From JBKECP01 sp047974765 (GTDB lineage Bacteria > Pseudomonadota > Gammaproteobacteria > Pseudomonadales > Halieaceae): a stretch of DNA of 7,377 nucleotides. Numbering within the stretch: position 1 is the first letter of the stretch; every line of letters begins with the position of its first letter. Below, one piece after another: positions 1-6,049 of the stretch. The position numbers were made by a program, and so were the translations under genes. The stretch lies in the NCBI GenBank assembly GCA_047974765.1, contig JBKECP010000024.1:1-7377 (forward strand). The letters run 5' to 3'. The notes below the pieces were generated by a model that did no database searches, was not told where the DNA came from, and saw nothing but the letters and a program-made list of their open reading frames with translations.

Positions 1-963
1 GTGCGTCGCCGCGTGGATTTCCCGCAGTTTTTCGATGCTCACCTGGGTATAAATCTCCGTGGTGGACAGGTCACTGTGGCCGAGCATGGCCTGGATAAAG
101 CGGATATCCGCCCCGTTCTCCAGCATGTGGGTGGCCATGGCGTGGCGGAACAGGTGGCAGGAGCCGGTCTTGTCGATGCCCGCCTGTTCGATGTAGCGCT
201 TCACCAGGTGGCCGAGGTAACTGCCGCTGAAGGGCTCGCCGTAGTCGGTCAGGAACAGCCAGTGTTGCTGGTGATCGATCAGCAGCAATAGCCGCACGTC
301 CAGCCGGTAGCGCTCTATCCACTGCAAGGCCCGCTGCCCCAGGGGCAGGTAGCGGTCCTTGTGGTACTTGCCGTCGCGCACGAACAGGGTTTGCCGCCCG
401 GCATCGATATCGCCCTCCTCCAGGTGCGTCAGCTCCGCCCGCCGGATGCCGGTGGCGTAGAAGGTTTCCAGGATGGCCCTGTCCCGCACTCCAGCCGGTG
501 TTGTCGTGTCTGGCTGCTCCAGGATCTGGATCACCTCGTCTACGCTCAGGATGCTGCGCGGCAGGCGCTTGGGCTTTTTGGGCAGGGCCAGTTCACTGGC
601 CGGGTTGTAGAGCAGGTAGTTTTCCCGCGTCAGCCATTTAAAGAAGCTGCGAAGCGGCGTCAGCATCACGTTCTGGCTACCCATGGACAGGGGCTGGCCG
701 TCGCTCTTGCGGTAGTAGTACAGGTATTGCTGGTAGCGCTCCAGTATCGGCTTGGTGATCTGCCGGGGGTCGTCCAGGCTGCGTTCGTCGCACCATTCGA
801 TAAACCGCCGCAGCGCGCTCTCACGGCGTCGCTGGGTGTCCTTGGAGACGCCTTGCACCTGTCCCGCCTCCAGGTAACGGGCGAGATAGGGATACAGGCC
901 ATTGTGCTCCACGGGCCGTTTGCGGTTCAGGTGGGTATTGTGCTTTTTACGACGCAGGACCAT
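1..963 (-). CDS. Tyrosine recombinase/integrase (XerC/XerD-like), 3' end off the window
   Basis: Site-specific DNA recombinase that would cut and rejoin DNA through a covalent 3'-phosphotyrosine, probably to integrate or excise the element carrying it. The frame is open from ATG 963 to the left edge (321 codons, no stop). Residues about 23-125 form a SAM-like N-terminal core-binding domain and about 136-315 the catalytic domain. The full catalytic set is visible: Arg174 in TGIRRAEL, Lys199 in DGKYHKDR, His270 and Arg273 in HLFRHAMATHML, His296 in LGHS and Tyr305 in TTEIYTQV. Only a short C-terminal tail should be missing. The ATG lies 2 bases after the primase stop (TAG, CC, ATG) with only a weak AGGCGG upstream, so translation is probably coupled. 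It resembles XerC/XerD in length, but its pairing with a primase points to an element-borne integrase rather than the housekeeping dimer-resolution enzyme. Confidence 0.93.
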   Translation of the reverse strand, partial: MVLRRKKHNTHLNRKRPVEHNGLYPYLARYLEAGQVQGVSKDTQRRRESALRRFIEWCDERSLDDPRQITKPILERYQQYLYYYRKSDGQPLSMGSQNVMLTPLRSFFKWLTRENYLLYNPASELALPKKPKRLPRSILSVDEVIQILEQPDTTTPAGVRDRAILETFYATGIRRAELTHLEEGDIDAGRQTLFVRDGKYHKDRYLPLGQRALQWIERYRLDVRLLLLIDHQQHWLFLTDYGEPFSGSYLGHLVKRYIEQAGIDKTGSCHLFRHAMATHMLENGADIRFIQAMLGHSDLSTTEIYTQVSIEKLREIHAATH

Positions 964-965
964 GG

Positions 966-3900
966 CTACACCGCCTGTAATACGCTTTCAGCGTCAACCG
1001 GCCCACTTTGCCGGTAACCCTTGCCATTCAAGGGCTGTGGCGGTTTTGCCGGGTCTGACTTGGGGCTAACTTGGGCCTGACTTGGGGCTGACTTTCTCGC
1101 TTTTACCCCTGACTTTTGCGCGTCGTAGCCTAACTTTTCAGGGTCGATCAGCCCCATTAACTGCGGTTGATCATCGTCGCTGCCGTCGAACAGCAGTTCA
1201 TACACCAGGTGCTGGCCACGGCCACCACGATGCACCAACAGGTATTCCAGATCGGTTAAGCGGGTGCAGTGGATTTTTAATTGGCCATCACTCCAGCCGG
1301 TGTATTCACGCACATCACGGCGGCTAAAGCGGAAGTCGCTTTGCTCGATCCTCTGCTTATCACAGGTTTCCCGGACCATCTGCTGGATCAGCTTGAGTAG
1401 CTTTCTAGTCTGTGGCGGCAGTTCGTCCACCGTGCGCCCCAAGATTTCGTGAGCCAGCCGGTTGGCGGTTTCAATGTCGCTGAGTTGTACCTCGATATAT
1501 TCCAGCTCTTTACCGGCATGGCTTACCGTTTTTATTTCTCGCTGGTATTGGTGCAACAGAGCAATGCTGTCGATCAGGGTGAGGTACTTTTCATGGTCGC
1601 GGCGGGTGCGGGTTTTGTCGTCCAGGAAGGTGAGTTGGTCGGCGTAGGGGTTGATGACGGCCAGGGGCCGTAACAACTTTTGCGCGTTTCTGTGCAGTTT
1701 CACCAGTAGTTCTTTTTCCAGCTTGCCTTGCAGGCCTTTGAGGGTCCGGCGGGTTCGCTGGGCTTCGTGGATGGCTCTTGTTTGTTCCCGGCTCTCATTC
1801 ACCGTGAGTACCAGACAGCGGTTTAACAGCTCTTCGTCAATGTCGATGGCGGTGGTGGTCAGGAACAGCATCACAGGTCCCTCCACCCGGTATTCCTTGG
1901 TGACCAGGTTGCCGGTGGTGTCGTCCTTGCCGGTGCTGGCGATGGTGATTTCACCTTCGGATTGCAGCAGCTTTAACGCGTAGCTGGCGTTGCTCGCGCC
2001 TTCTTCCTCGGCTATCGCCAGTATCTTGTGCTTGAGGTTGGTTTCACCCATATAGAACAGGCTCTGGCCGGTCATGGCCGAGTACTGGACCCGCTCATCC
2101 TCCGGCATCAGGTTTAACACCGCATCCATCAGGGAGCTTTTACCGGCGGCGCTGGTGCTTTGCAGTATCACAGCCAGCGGCCGGTCCAGCTTTCGAGAGC
2201 CTGCCGCCAAGTAGCCAACGAGTTTATTGGTTTCTTCCCCGACCACACCGCAGCGGCTAAAGTCGGAGAGGATGCGGTTTAACAGGTCGGGATCGCGCAG
2301 CAACTCAAGGGCGGCTTTGCGGTCTTCCGGTTCCAGCTCGGCGGGTTTTGTCTCGGGATTTTCAGATTGCTGTTTGGCTTGCTGCTCCTCCAGAGTCAGC
2401 AGCACCTTGCCCAGGTCCTTTTTAATCACTTCATCCTTCACACCCAGTTCCACACTGGCCTGATTGATAAACACCTGGCGCTGCTTGCTGCTGTACAAGT
2501 CCAGTTTATCCATGTGGAACAGTTCGTCTTTTTTGGCAAGCAACTGGATTTTTAACTGGTCGGCACTGCTGTTTTTGTCCAGGCCGCGCACTCGGTACAG
2601 CCGGTCACCCAAGGTCATAAACAGTTCATTGTCGCCGTGTTGCACGGCCACACTGGAAGACGGTAATGCGGGCACCGGCGTGGCCTGTTGGTCCAGAGTG
2701 TTATCGTGGGGAGGCTCATTTAAAGCGGGTTTTATAGGGGTTTTTGTGGCCAGTAGTGTTTCGGTGTGTTCTTCGATCACACCAGCAGCGGCTAAAGAAG
2801 GAACCCGCTTGTGATCGAAGTCTGGCACTTCGCTGGCTAACTCAAGCTGCCTTTCGGGGGCCTTTCCGTTTCCCATCCATTCCGCTTTCCGAAGCACCAA
2901 GCCAAGGCTTTTCTGCGGCGGCGTCACTTGCTGCGCATATTCATTAACGTCCATGCCTTTCGGCAAGAGCACCCGGAAGCACTCTATGCCCTCGGCCTGT
3001 AACTGCTTGGCTAATACCCCGGCGGCCTTGTTGCCGGCGTCGTCCCGGTCGTAGGCAATCAGCACCCGCTCGGTGCCGTGTTGTTTGAAGGCGGCTAAGT
3101 GGGACGCGGTAAAGCCGCCGGTGCCGTAGCTGGCGGTGACATGGCGGAAGCCATGGACCCAGAAGGTCATGGCGTCGATCAGCGCTTCACAGAGGATGAT
3201 TTCCTTACTGACTTGCAAGGCTTCGATATTCCACACACCCTCATGAGGCCCAGGCAAGTAGGTGTGCTTGGGTGTGCCCTTGCGCAGATTATCCAGCAGC
3301 TTGCGGCCGTAGACTTCGGTAATGGTGCCGTTCTCGTCCATTACCGGCACCACCAGCGACCCGTTGAAGTGCTCGTGGCCACTCTCGCGCAGAATGCCGA
3401 TGGCCTGCAACTTGCCCCGCAGTTCGGCCCCGGCTTTGCGGTTCCTCTCCGGCAGGCGATAGCCCAGAGTGCGGTTGGCGTAACCCAGCTTGAAGCGCTC
3501 GATCAGCTCGGGGTTATCCAAGCCCCGCGAACGCAGGTAATCCAGCGCCTCCGGGCTTTGTTTTAGGGTTTCATGGTAGTAGTCGATCACTTGGCGCAGG
3601 GCCGTCTGATGGTCGGCCTCGGCGGCTAAGGGCGGCGGCAGTTTGGTGGTGGTATTGCGCGCCTTGGGCGCGGAACCACCACTGTCCGCCACCAGGCCCA
3701 GGTCCTTCTGGAGGATTTCACAGGCAAAGCGGAAGCTCACGCTTTGGGTTTTCATGACCCAGTCGATCACCGAGCCACCGGCGCCGCAACCGAAGCAGTT
3801 AAAGAGGTTGGTCTTGGGGCTGATCACACAGGATGGCGTCTTGTCCTCGTGGAAGGGACAGCGCACCACCGAGTCCTTGCCCTGCCGGGTGACCTGATAG

Positions 3901-3977
3901 CCCTGGCTCTCCACCAGGCGCAGCAGGGATATGTCCTGTTTGATGCGGTTGATCGTCTCTTCCGGTATGCGGGCCAT
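966..3977 (-). CDS. Primase-helicase: CHC2 zinc finger, TOPRIM and P-loop ATPase
   Basis: Putative replication protein of a mobile element, 1003 aa. Residues 1-75 are a DnaG-type CHC2 zinc finger (Cys40, His43, Cys61, Cys64 in CPFH...CFGC). About 125-240 resembles the DnaG N-terminal catalytic subdomain. TOPRIM spans about 255-350, with Glu264 in LCEALIDAM and Asp310/Asp312 in AYDRDDAG as metal ligands. A polar linker follows (about 370-445). An ATPase domain has Walker A at STSAAGKSS (Lys613), a Walker B-like ILAIAEEE (652-659), a sensor-like LFLTTT and Arg720 as candidate arginine finger. Residues about 882-928 look like a winged helix. Chromosomal DnaG is about 600 aa and lacks this ATPase, so this is a primase-helicase of the phage or plasmid kind. 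The start at 3977 is chosen because GGAGGA sits 8 bases upstream; a start at 4004 would add 9 residues with no such site. It is first in an operon with the integrase. Primase activity is inferred from motifs. Confidence 0.9.
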   Translation of the reverse strand: MARIPEETINRIKQDISLLRLVESQGYQVTRQGKDSVVRCPFHEDKTPSCVISPKTNLFNCFGCGAGGSVIDWVMKTQSVSFRFACEILQKDLGLVADSGGSAPKARNTTTKLPPPLAAEADHQTALRQVIDYYHETLKQSPEALDYLRSRGLDNPELIERFKLGYANRTLGYRLPERNRKAGAELRGKLQAIGILRESGHEHFNGSLVVPVMDENGTITEVYGRKLLDNLRKGTPKHTYLPGPHEGVWNIEALQVSKEIILCEALIDAMTFWVHGFRHVTASYGTGGFTASHLAAFKQHGTERVLIAYDRDDAGNKAAGVLAKQLQAEGIECFRVLLPKGMDVNEYAQQVTPPQKSLGLVLRKAEWMGNGKAPERQLELASEVPDFDHKRVPSLAAAGVIEEHTETLLATKTPIKPALNEPPHDNTLDQQATPVPALPSSSVAVQHGDNELFMTLGDRLYRVRGLDKNSSADQLKIQLLAKKDELFHMDKLDLYSSKQRQVFINQASVELGVKDEVIKKDLGKVLLTLEEQQAKQQSENPETKPAELEPEDRKAALELLRDPDLLNRILSDFSRCGVVGEETNKLVGYLAAGSRKLDRPLAVILQSTSAAGKSSLMDAVLNLMPEDERVQYSAMTGQSLFYMGETNLKHKILAIAEEEGASNASYALKLLQSEGEITIASTGKDDTTGNLVTKEYRVEGPVMLFLTTTAIDIDEELLNRCLVLTVNESREQTRAIHEAQRTRRTLKGLQGKLEKELLVKLHRNAQKLLRPLAVINPYADQLTFLDDKTRTRRDHEKYLTLIDSIALLHQYQREIKTVSHAGKELEYIEVQLSDIETANRLAHEILGRTVDELPPQTRKLLKLIQQMVRETCDKQRIEQSDFRFSRRDVREYTGWSDGQLKIHCTRLTDLEYLLVHRGGRGQHLVYELLFDGSDDDQPQLMGLIDPEKLGYDAQKSGVKARKSAPSQAQVSPKSDPAKPPQPLNGKGYRQSGPVDAESVLQAV
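982..1015. repeat. Two small adjacent inverted repeats just before the integrase start
   Basis: ACGCT/AGCGT (982-986 and 990-994, 3-base loop) is followed by ACCGGC/GCCGGT (997-1002 and 1010-1015, 7-base loop). They sit in the last codons of the primase gene, 20-50 bases before the integrase ATG. They could affect coupled translation of the integrase or form part of the repeat-bearing site next to them. The stems are short and may be coincidental. Confidence 0.35.
1055..1136. repeat. Six CTRACTT repeats phased on the DNA helix (iteron or arm-site-like)
   Basis: CT(G/A)ACTT starts at 1055, 1066, 1077, 1088, 1109 and 1130, giving spacings of 11, 11, 11, 21 and 21 bases. The first three units extend to an 11-mer close to TGACTTGGGGC. 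All copies point the same way and would lie on one face of the helix. They fall in the Ser/Lys/Pro/Gln-rich tail of the primase gene. Because 11 is not a multiple of 3, the repeats occupy different codon frames, so the periodicity belongs to the DNA rather than the peptide. Position beside the integrase start and inside a primase gene suggests a binding array for replication initiation or recombination. That role is inferred. Confidence 0.6.
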
Positions 3978-4009
3978 TTCCGCGCTCCTCCAAAAACCTG
4001 TCAAGTATC

Positions 4010-4038
4010 TTGTACTGTTTATTTTGACACACTATACT
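4010..4038 (+). promoter_or_regulatory. Predicted sigma70 promoter for the HTH repressor and probably symE
   Basis: A -35 TTGTAC (4010-4015) and a -10 TATACT (4033-4038) are separated by 17 bases, with initiation expected near 4045 and a leader of about 35 bases before the ATG at 4080. The -10 overlaps the opposite-strand -10 at 4031-4036, so the two promoters should compete. Confidence 0.6.
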
Positions 4039-4058
4039 GTACCTGTGTCAACAGTCAA
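4031..4058 (-). promoter_or_regulatory. Predicted sigma70 promoter for the primase-integrase operon
   Basis: Read on the minus strand, -35 TTGACT (4053-4058) and -10 TATAGT (4031-4036) have a 16-base spacer. Initiation is expected near 4024, giving a leader of about 47 bases before the primase ATG at 3977. The -35 lies in the right arm of the operator, so the HTH protein could block it directly. Confidence 0.6.
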
Positions 4059-4079
4059 AGATACTTGGGAGGTACATTC

Positions 4080-4448
4080 ATGGGCACCACATTAATTTGG
4101 TTGCTTCCCATGGAATTTGTAAAACGACTGGTTACCCTGCGCAAAGAGCGGGGCTTAACCCAGCAAGCGCTGGCGAACGCGATTGACCTGCACGTCAATC
4201 AGATTAAACGGTACGAAGCAGGTACCGCACAGCCTACCCTGGATACTCTCGCCAAACTGGCGAAGGAGCTGCATACCACCCTGGACGATTTGGTGTTTGG
4301 GGAAGAGGAACGCGGCCCCAGCGACGATCTACGGCTTCAGTTTGAAGCCCTGAGCCAGTTTGATGAGGAAGACAGGAAGGTCGCCAAGGCGGTGCTGGAG
4401 AGCTTGATTCTAAAACACAACGCCAAGCGGGCTTTTATGGATCGCTAG
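4080..4448 (+). CDS. XRE-family helix-turn-helix transcriptional repressor
   Basis: A 122-aa DNA-binding protein. Residues about 13-72 form a Cro/C1-type HTH: the core runs from RLVTLRKERGLTQQALANAI through the likely recognition helix near VNQIKRYEAG (39-48) to LDTLAKLAKELHTTLDDLVF. The acidic, helical tail (about 80-122, including QFDEEDRKVAKAVLESLI) is probably for dimerisation. The start at 4080 has GGGAGG 7 bases upstream; Met11 at 4110 lacks such a site, and the open frame further left only shadows the primase gene. It is transcribed divergently from the primase and lies 74 bases before the SymE-like gene. It probably represses its own promoter and the primase-integrase operon through the surrounding inverted repeat, as phage and ICE repressors do. 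It has no peptidase domain, so SOS-type self-cleavage is not expected. Confidence 0.88.
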   Translation: MGTTLIWLLPMEFVKRLVTLRKERGLTQQALANAIDLHVNQIKRYEAGTAQPTLDTLAKLAKELHTTLDDLVFGEEERGPSDDLRLQFEALSQFDEEDRKVAKAVLESLILKHNAKRAFMDR

Positions 4449-4510
4449 CGTTGAGAAGACGCTGACTGACTGGGATGCAACCCAACCAGCTAACCACAGC
4501 AAACCTGCAT

Positions 4511-4516
4511 AGGAGG
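4511..4516 (+). promoter_or_regulatory. Strong ribosome binding site of the SymE-like gene
   Basis: AGGAGG lies 6 bases before ATG 4523. It is a near-perfect Shine-Dalgarno sequence and decides the start over the upstream in-frame ATG at 4475. Confidence 0.75.
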
Positions 4517-4522
4517 TTTACC

Positions 4523-4756
4523 ATGGCTACAGCCAAGTGTACGCAAGCGGCGCCGGTGTGTCATACCCGGCGCATTAAGATGGGGCAGATGCTCTACGAC
4601 TACCGGCGCAAGGACCGATCCCAGGCCCGGGTGCCCTGGCTACAACTCAGAGGCCATTGGCTCGAACAGGCCGGGTTTGCCATTGATGTGCCGGTCACCG
4701 TCCGAGTCATGGAAGGCTGCCTGGTGTTGATTGCCGCTGGTGACAAGGCGGACTAA
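4523..4756 (+). CDS. SymE-family type I toxin-like protein (short form)
   Basis: A 77-aa protein whose residues 36-72 (VPWLQLRGHWLEQAGFAIDV then VTVRVMEGCLVLIA) closely match the SymE toxin domain, an AbrB-like fold. E. coli SymE is SOS-induced, controlled by the antisense RNA SymR, and reported to act on RNA and the nucleoid. The ATG at 4523 has AGGAGG 6 bases upstream; a start at 4475 adds 16 residues without a good site. The E. coli protein is about 113 aa; the helical tail after VLTA is absent here and the basic N-terminus (CHTRRIK...YRRKDRSQAR) is different. It lies downstream of the HTH gene on the same strand and ends at a strong terminator. No antisense RNA promoter could be identified, so it may be controlled by the HTH protein instead. 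Family assignment is firm; toxicity is inferred. Confidence 0.85.
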   Translation: MATAKCTQAAPVCHTRRIKMGQMLYDYRRKDRSQARVPWLQLRGHWLEQAGFAIDVPVTVRVMEGCLVLIAAGDKAD

Positions 4757-4762
4757 CCGAAC

Positions 4763-4793
4763 AAAGCCCAGCCGGGTTACCGGCTGGGCTTTT
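4763..4793. terminator. Bidirectional rho-independent terminator
   Basis: A perfect 13-bp stem, AAAGCCCAGCCGG (4763-4775) pairing with 4780-4792, has a GTTA loop. TTTT ends the plus-strand hairpin (4790-4793) and TTTGTT follows it on the minus strand. It separates the convergent SymE-like and YcxB-like genes and can end both transcripts. It also marks the border between the mobile-element half and the Rhs half. Confidence 0.88.
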
Positions 4794-4826
4794 AGAGAAG
4801 CTTTTACATAAGAGGCAAAGCAACTC

Positions 4827-5360
4827 TTAAGGGTTGTCGGCCTCCTCGGATTTGTGTTCTTGAAGGAATCTAATAAATGCGTTGTGCGCATCTTTGCCTT
4901 CTGGAAGCACCCGTCTAGGCAACCAGCTAATAAAGCCATCGTTAAAGTAAAAAAGAACTCCCTTGGGAGTATCCAAGAACTCAAGCAGCTCGTCCCACCT
5001 TCGCGTGAGTCTGTCCGAGCCGCCCCCTTCAACCTTAATGCAGTCATCATAAAATTCCAAAACCAAATTCTGCTGAGGATCATTATTTATTCTTATCTTT
5101 TTTCGCCGCAGGTATGGCCTGACAGCGAAGTAATAAATAATAGCAGAGCCAATCAGAAGCCATATCAACGGCCTCCAGCTAGGATTAGAAAAATCGAACG
5201 CAAGCAAGCCGAGCAACACCCATGCAAAGCCAAACAGAACAACAAACCAGCGAAATGGCGCCCGGGCTGTTCGGGCCGTCCGCTCCGCTTCTTCAGCCTC
5301 AAGAAGGTCCTCTACCGTGCTTGTAAATTGATATTGATACACAGGCATCTTTTCACTCAT
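4827..5360 (-). CDS. YcxB-like two-helix membrane protein, putative immunity to the adjacent Rhs toxin
   Basis: A 177-aa protein with two predicted membrane helices, about residues 37-54 (FRWFVVLFGFAWVLLGLL) and 64-81 (PLIWLLIGSAIIYYFAVR), then a basic stop-transfer stretch (RRKKIR). A cytoplasmic domain of mixed strands follows, with the YcxB-like pattern LEFYDDCIKV...WDELLEFLDTPKGVLFYF...SWLPRRVLP. The N-terminus carries an acidic-basic helix (EDLLEAEEAERTARTAR). Its ATG shares one base with the stop of the Rhs toxin gene (TGATG), so the two are translationally coupled. Gene order (toxin then small protein) is that of Rhs toxin/immunity pairs, so immunity is the likely role. For a nuclease-type toxin, a membrane-bound immunity protein would be unusual, so it may intercept the toxin at the inner membrane or have an accessory role. 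Upstream in-frame GTG codons are possible alternative starts. Confidence 0.8.
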   Translation of the reverse strand: MSEKMPVYQYQFTSTVEDLLEAEEAERTARTARAPFRWFVVLFGFAWVLLGLLAFDFSNPSWRPLIWLLIGSAIIYYFAVRPYLRRKKIRINNDPQQNLVLEFYDDCIKVEGGGSDRLTRRWDELLEFLDTPKGVLFYFNDGFISWLPRRVLPEGKDAHNAFIRFLQEHKSEEADNP

Positions 5361-6049
5361 CACGGACACCCACAATCATCATTTCCAGCGGCACTTGCAC
5401 CAGCAGCAGCTCCACCCGCAGCAGCGCCTTTATAAACGTTCGGGATGCGATCTAATTGCTGCATAGGAGCTGGCCATTTCTCGCCAGATCGCTGGTTGCG
5501 ACGGGGATACCTATAGGGGTCATGTTTGTAGTGTCTATTTGGAGTAACGTAATTTCCGTTCCACCTCGAACGTGGACCGCCCATCCTATTGGGTATCCAA
5601 TGAGAAAATTCCATCCCCCTTGCTTTCGATCCAGCAGCGCGCCAACCACCTGCACCGCCCGCAGCAAAGCCATAACCGATACCAGCCCACTCACCAGCAC
5701 CGTACCCACCAGAGCATTTATCAACGGCAGAATTAGTTCCCATTTGATCACGAACCCAATCGGTGGCACCAAAGGAAATTGTGTCTCCAAAACCAGCGGA
5801 AAAATCTACTAAGCCTTGAGGAAGAGGATCACCCCAACGCCATAGACCATAAGGGTCATAGTACATCAATGGATTGCCGCTTACATAAGTGTAGGTGTTT
5901 GGGCCGTCAAATAAACCCATTGGATCACTTTGAAGGTAGCGGCCTATGCTGGGATCGTAGTCTCTGAAGTAGTTGTAATGTAACCCCGTCTCCCCATCAA
6001 AATACTGCCCCGGCAGCCTTAAATTCATCCGGATACGGTTCCCCGGCAA
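5360..6049 (-). CDS. Orphan Rhs C-terminal cassette: core fragment plus HNH-like toxin
   Basis: The end of an Rhs/YD-repeat protein with its variable toxin. Numbering is from the TTG at 6049. Residues 8-69 are the Rhs core end (NLRLPGQYFDGETGLHYNY, then YDPSIGRYLQSDPMGL), closing at the NPLMYYDPYGL border motif where the core is normally cleaved. About 80-145 is a pre-toxin segment (DFSAGFGDTISFGATDWVR, then Gly/Ala-rich). The toxin core, about 146-182, has SHWIPNRMGGP...NYVTPNRHYKHDP, a His/Asn pattern like HNH-type nucleases. It ends with GAAAGGAAAGASAAG and GNDDCGCP. Core homology continues in frame upstream to about 6127 (LGWRQTSWQAQAEVFG), with a stop at 6152-6154 and no ATG or clear ribosome site. 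It is therefore a headless cassette, probably expressed only after recombination with a complete rhs gene. Full-length Rhs proteins exceed 1000 aa. Nuclease activity is inferred. Confidence 0.82.
   Translation of the reverse strand: MPGNRIRMNLRLPGQYFDGETGLHYNYFRDYDPSIGRYLQSDPMGLFDGPNTYTYVSGNPLMYYDPYGLWRWGDPLPQGLVDFSAGFGDTISFGATDWVRDQMGTNSAVDKCSGGYGAGEWAGIGYGFAAGGAGGWRAAGSKARGMEFSHWIPNRMGGPRSRWNGNYVTPNRHYKHDPYRYPRRNQRSGEKWPAPMQQLDRIPNVYKGAAAGGAAAGASAAGNDDCGCP
5365..5376. repeat. Toxin-immunity junction repeat, copy 1
   Basis: GACACCCACAAT occurs here and again at 6571-6582, each time at the junction of a toxin end and the next gene, and each is followed within 5 bases by TTTCC. On the minus strand it encodes the Cys-Gly-Cys toxin tail and, in another frame, candidate starts for the following gene. 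Confidence 0.6.
5843..5959 (-). repeat. Rhs core-end copy 1 (YDPSxGRY to DPYGL)
   Basis: A 39-codon conserved Rhs block, similar in protein to the block at 7085-7201 but diverged in DNA. YDPS-GRY, QSDP-GL, DGPNTY and the final DP-G are shared. The DNA differs at many third positions, so the two cassettes probably come from different rhs lineages rather than a recent duplication. Confidence 0.75.

Larger units (their letters stand above)
4002..4067. promoter_or_regulatory. Large inverted-repeat operator between the primase and repressor genes
   Basis: Arms at 4002-4019 (CAAGTATCTTGTACTGTT) and 4050-4067 are inverted copies matching at 16 of 18 positions, with a 30-base centre. The outer 10 bases match perfectly, and the left outer part is itself a small dyad, CAAG-TAT-CTTG. 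A second dyad, TGACACA (4025-4031) and TGTGTCA (4044-4050), lies inside with a slightly shifted centre. Both divergent promoters are enclosed, and the right arm ends at the repressor's ribosome binding site. This is the expected layout for an autoregulating XRE repressor that also controls the replication/integration operon. Binding is inferred from position. Confidence 0.65.

Noticed and set aside
361..1017. Long plus-strand open frame opposite the integrase
   Set aside because: The minus strand encodes a complete set of tyrosine recombinase motifs over the same bases. The plus frame has no recognisable domain and no ribosome site.
1055..1136. CRISPR-like or simple tandem repeat
   Set aside because: Units of 7-11 bases with changing 11/21-base steps are far too short for CRISPR, and the phasing is better explained by protein binding.
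3099..3566. Plus-strand open frame within the primase region
   Set aside because: It is a shadow of the GC-rich primase gene. The TOPRIM domain on the minus strand accounts for the sequence.
3978..4004. Longer primase start at 4004
   Set aside because: It lies within the operator, lacks a Shine-Dalgarno sequence, and adds residues that do not look like the family N-terminus. GGAGGA precedes 3977.
4024..4029. TTGACA as a plus-strand -35 box
   Set aside because: No acceptable -10 occurs 16-18 bases downstream. TATACT is only 3 bases away and pairs better with TTGTAC at 4010-4015.
3744..4079. N-terminal extension of the HTH gene
   Set aside because: It would overlap the primase zinc-finger codons and both promoters. 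The ATG at 4080 has a good ribosome binding site.
4447..4463. Hairpin AGCGT...ACGCT after the HTH gene as a terminator
   Set aside because: The stem is only 5 bp with no T-tract. The HTH and SymE-like genes may share a transcript.
4523..4700. SymR-like antisense RNA over the symE start
   Set aside because: No minus-strand -35/-10 pair with proper spacing was found by eye. RNA data would be needed.
4757..4826. Possible attachment site near the terminator hairpin
   Set aside because: The hairpin with T-tracts is fully explained as a bidirectional terminator, and no second copy of any part was found in the window.
4854..5435. Plus-strand open frame opposite the YcxB-like gene
   Set aside because: The composition is incoherent and there is no ribosome site. 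The minus strand shows clear membrane helices and coupling to the toxin gene.
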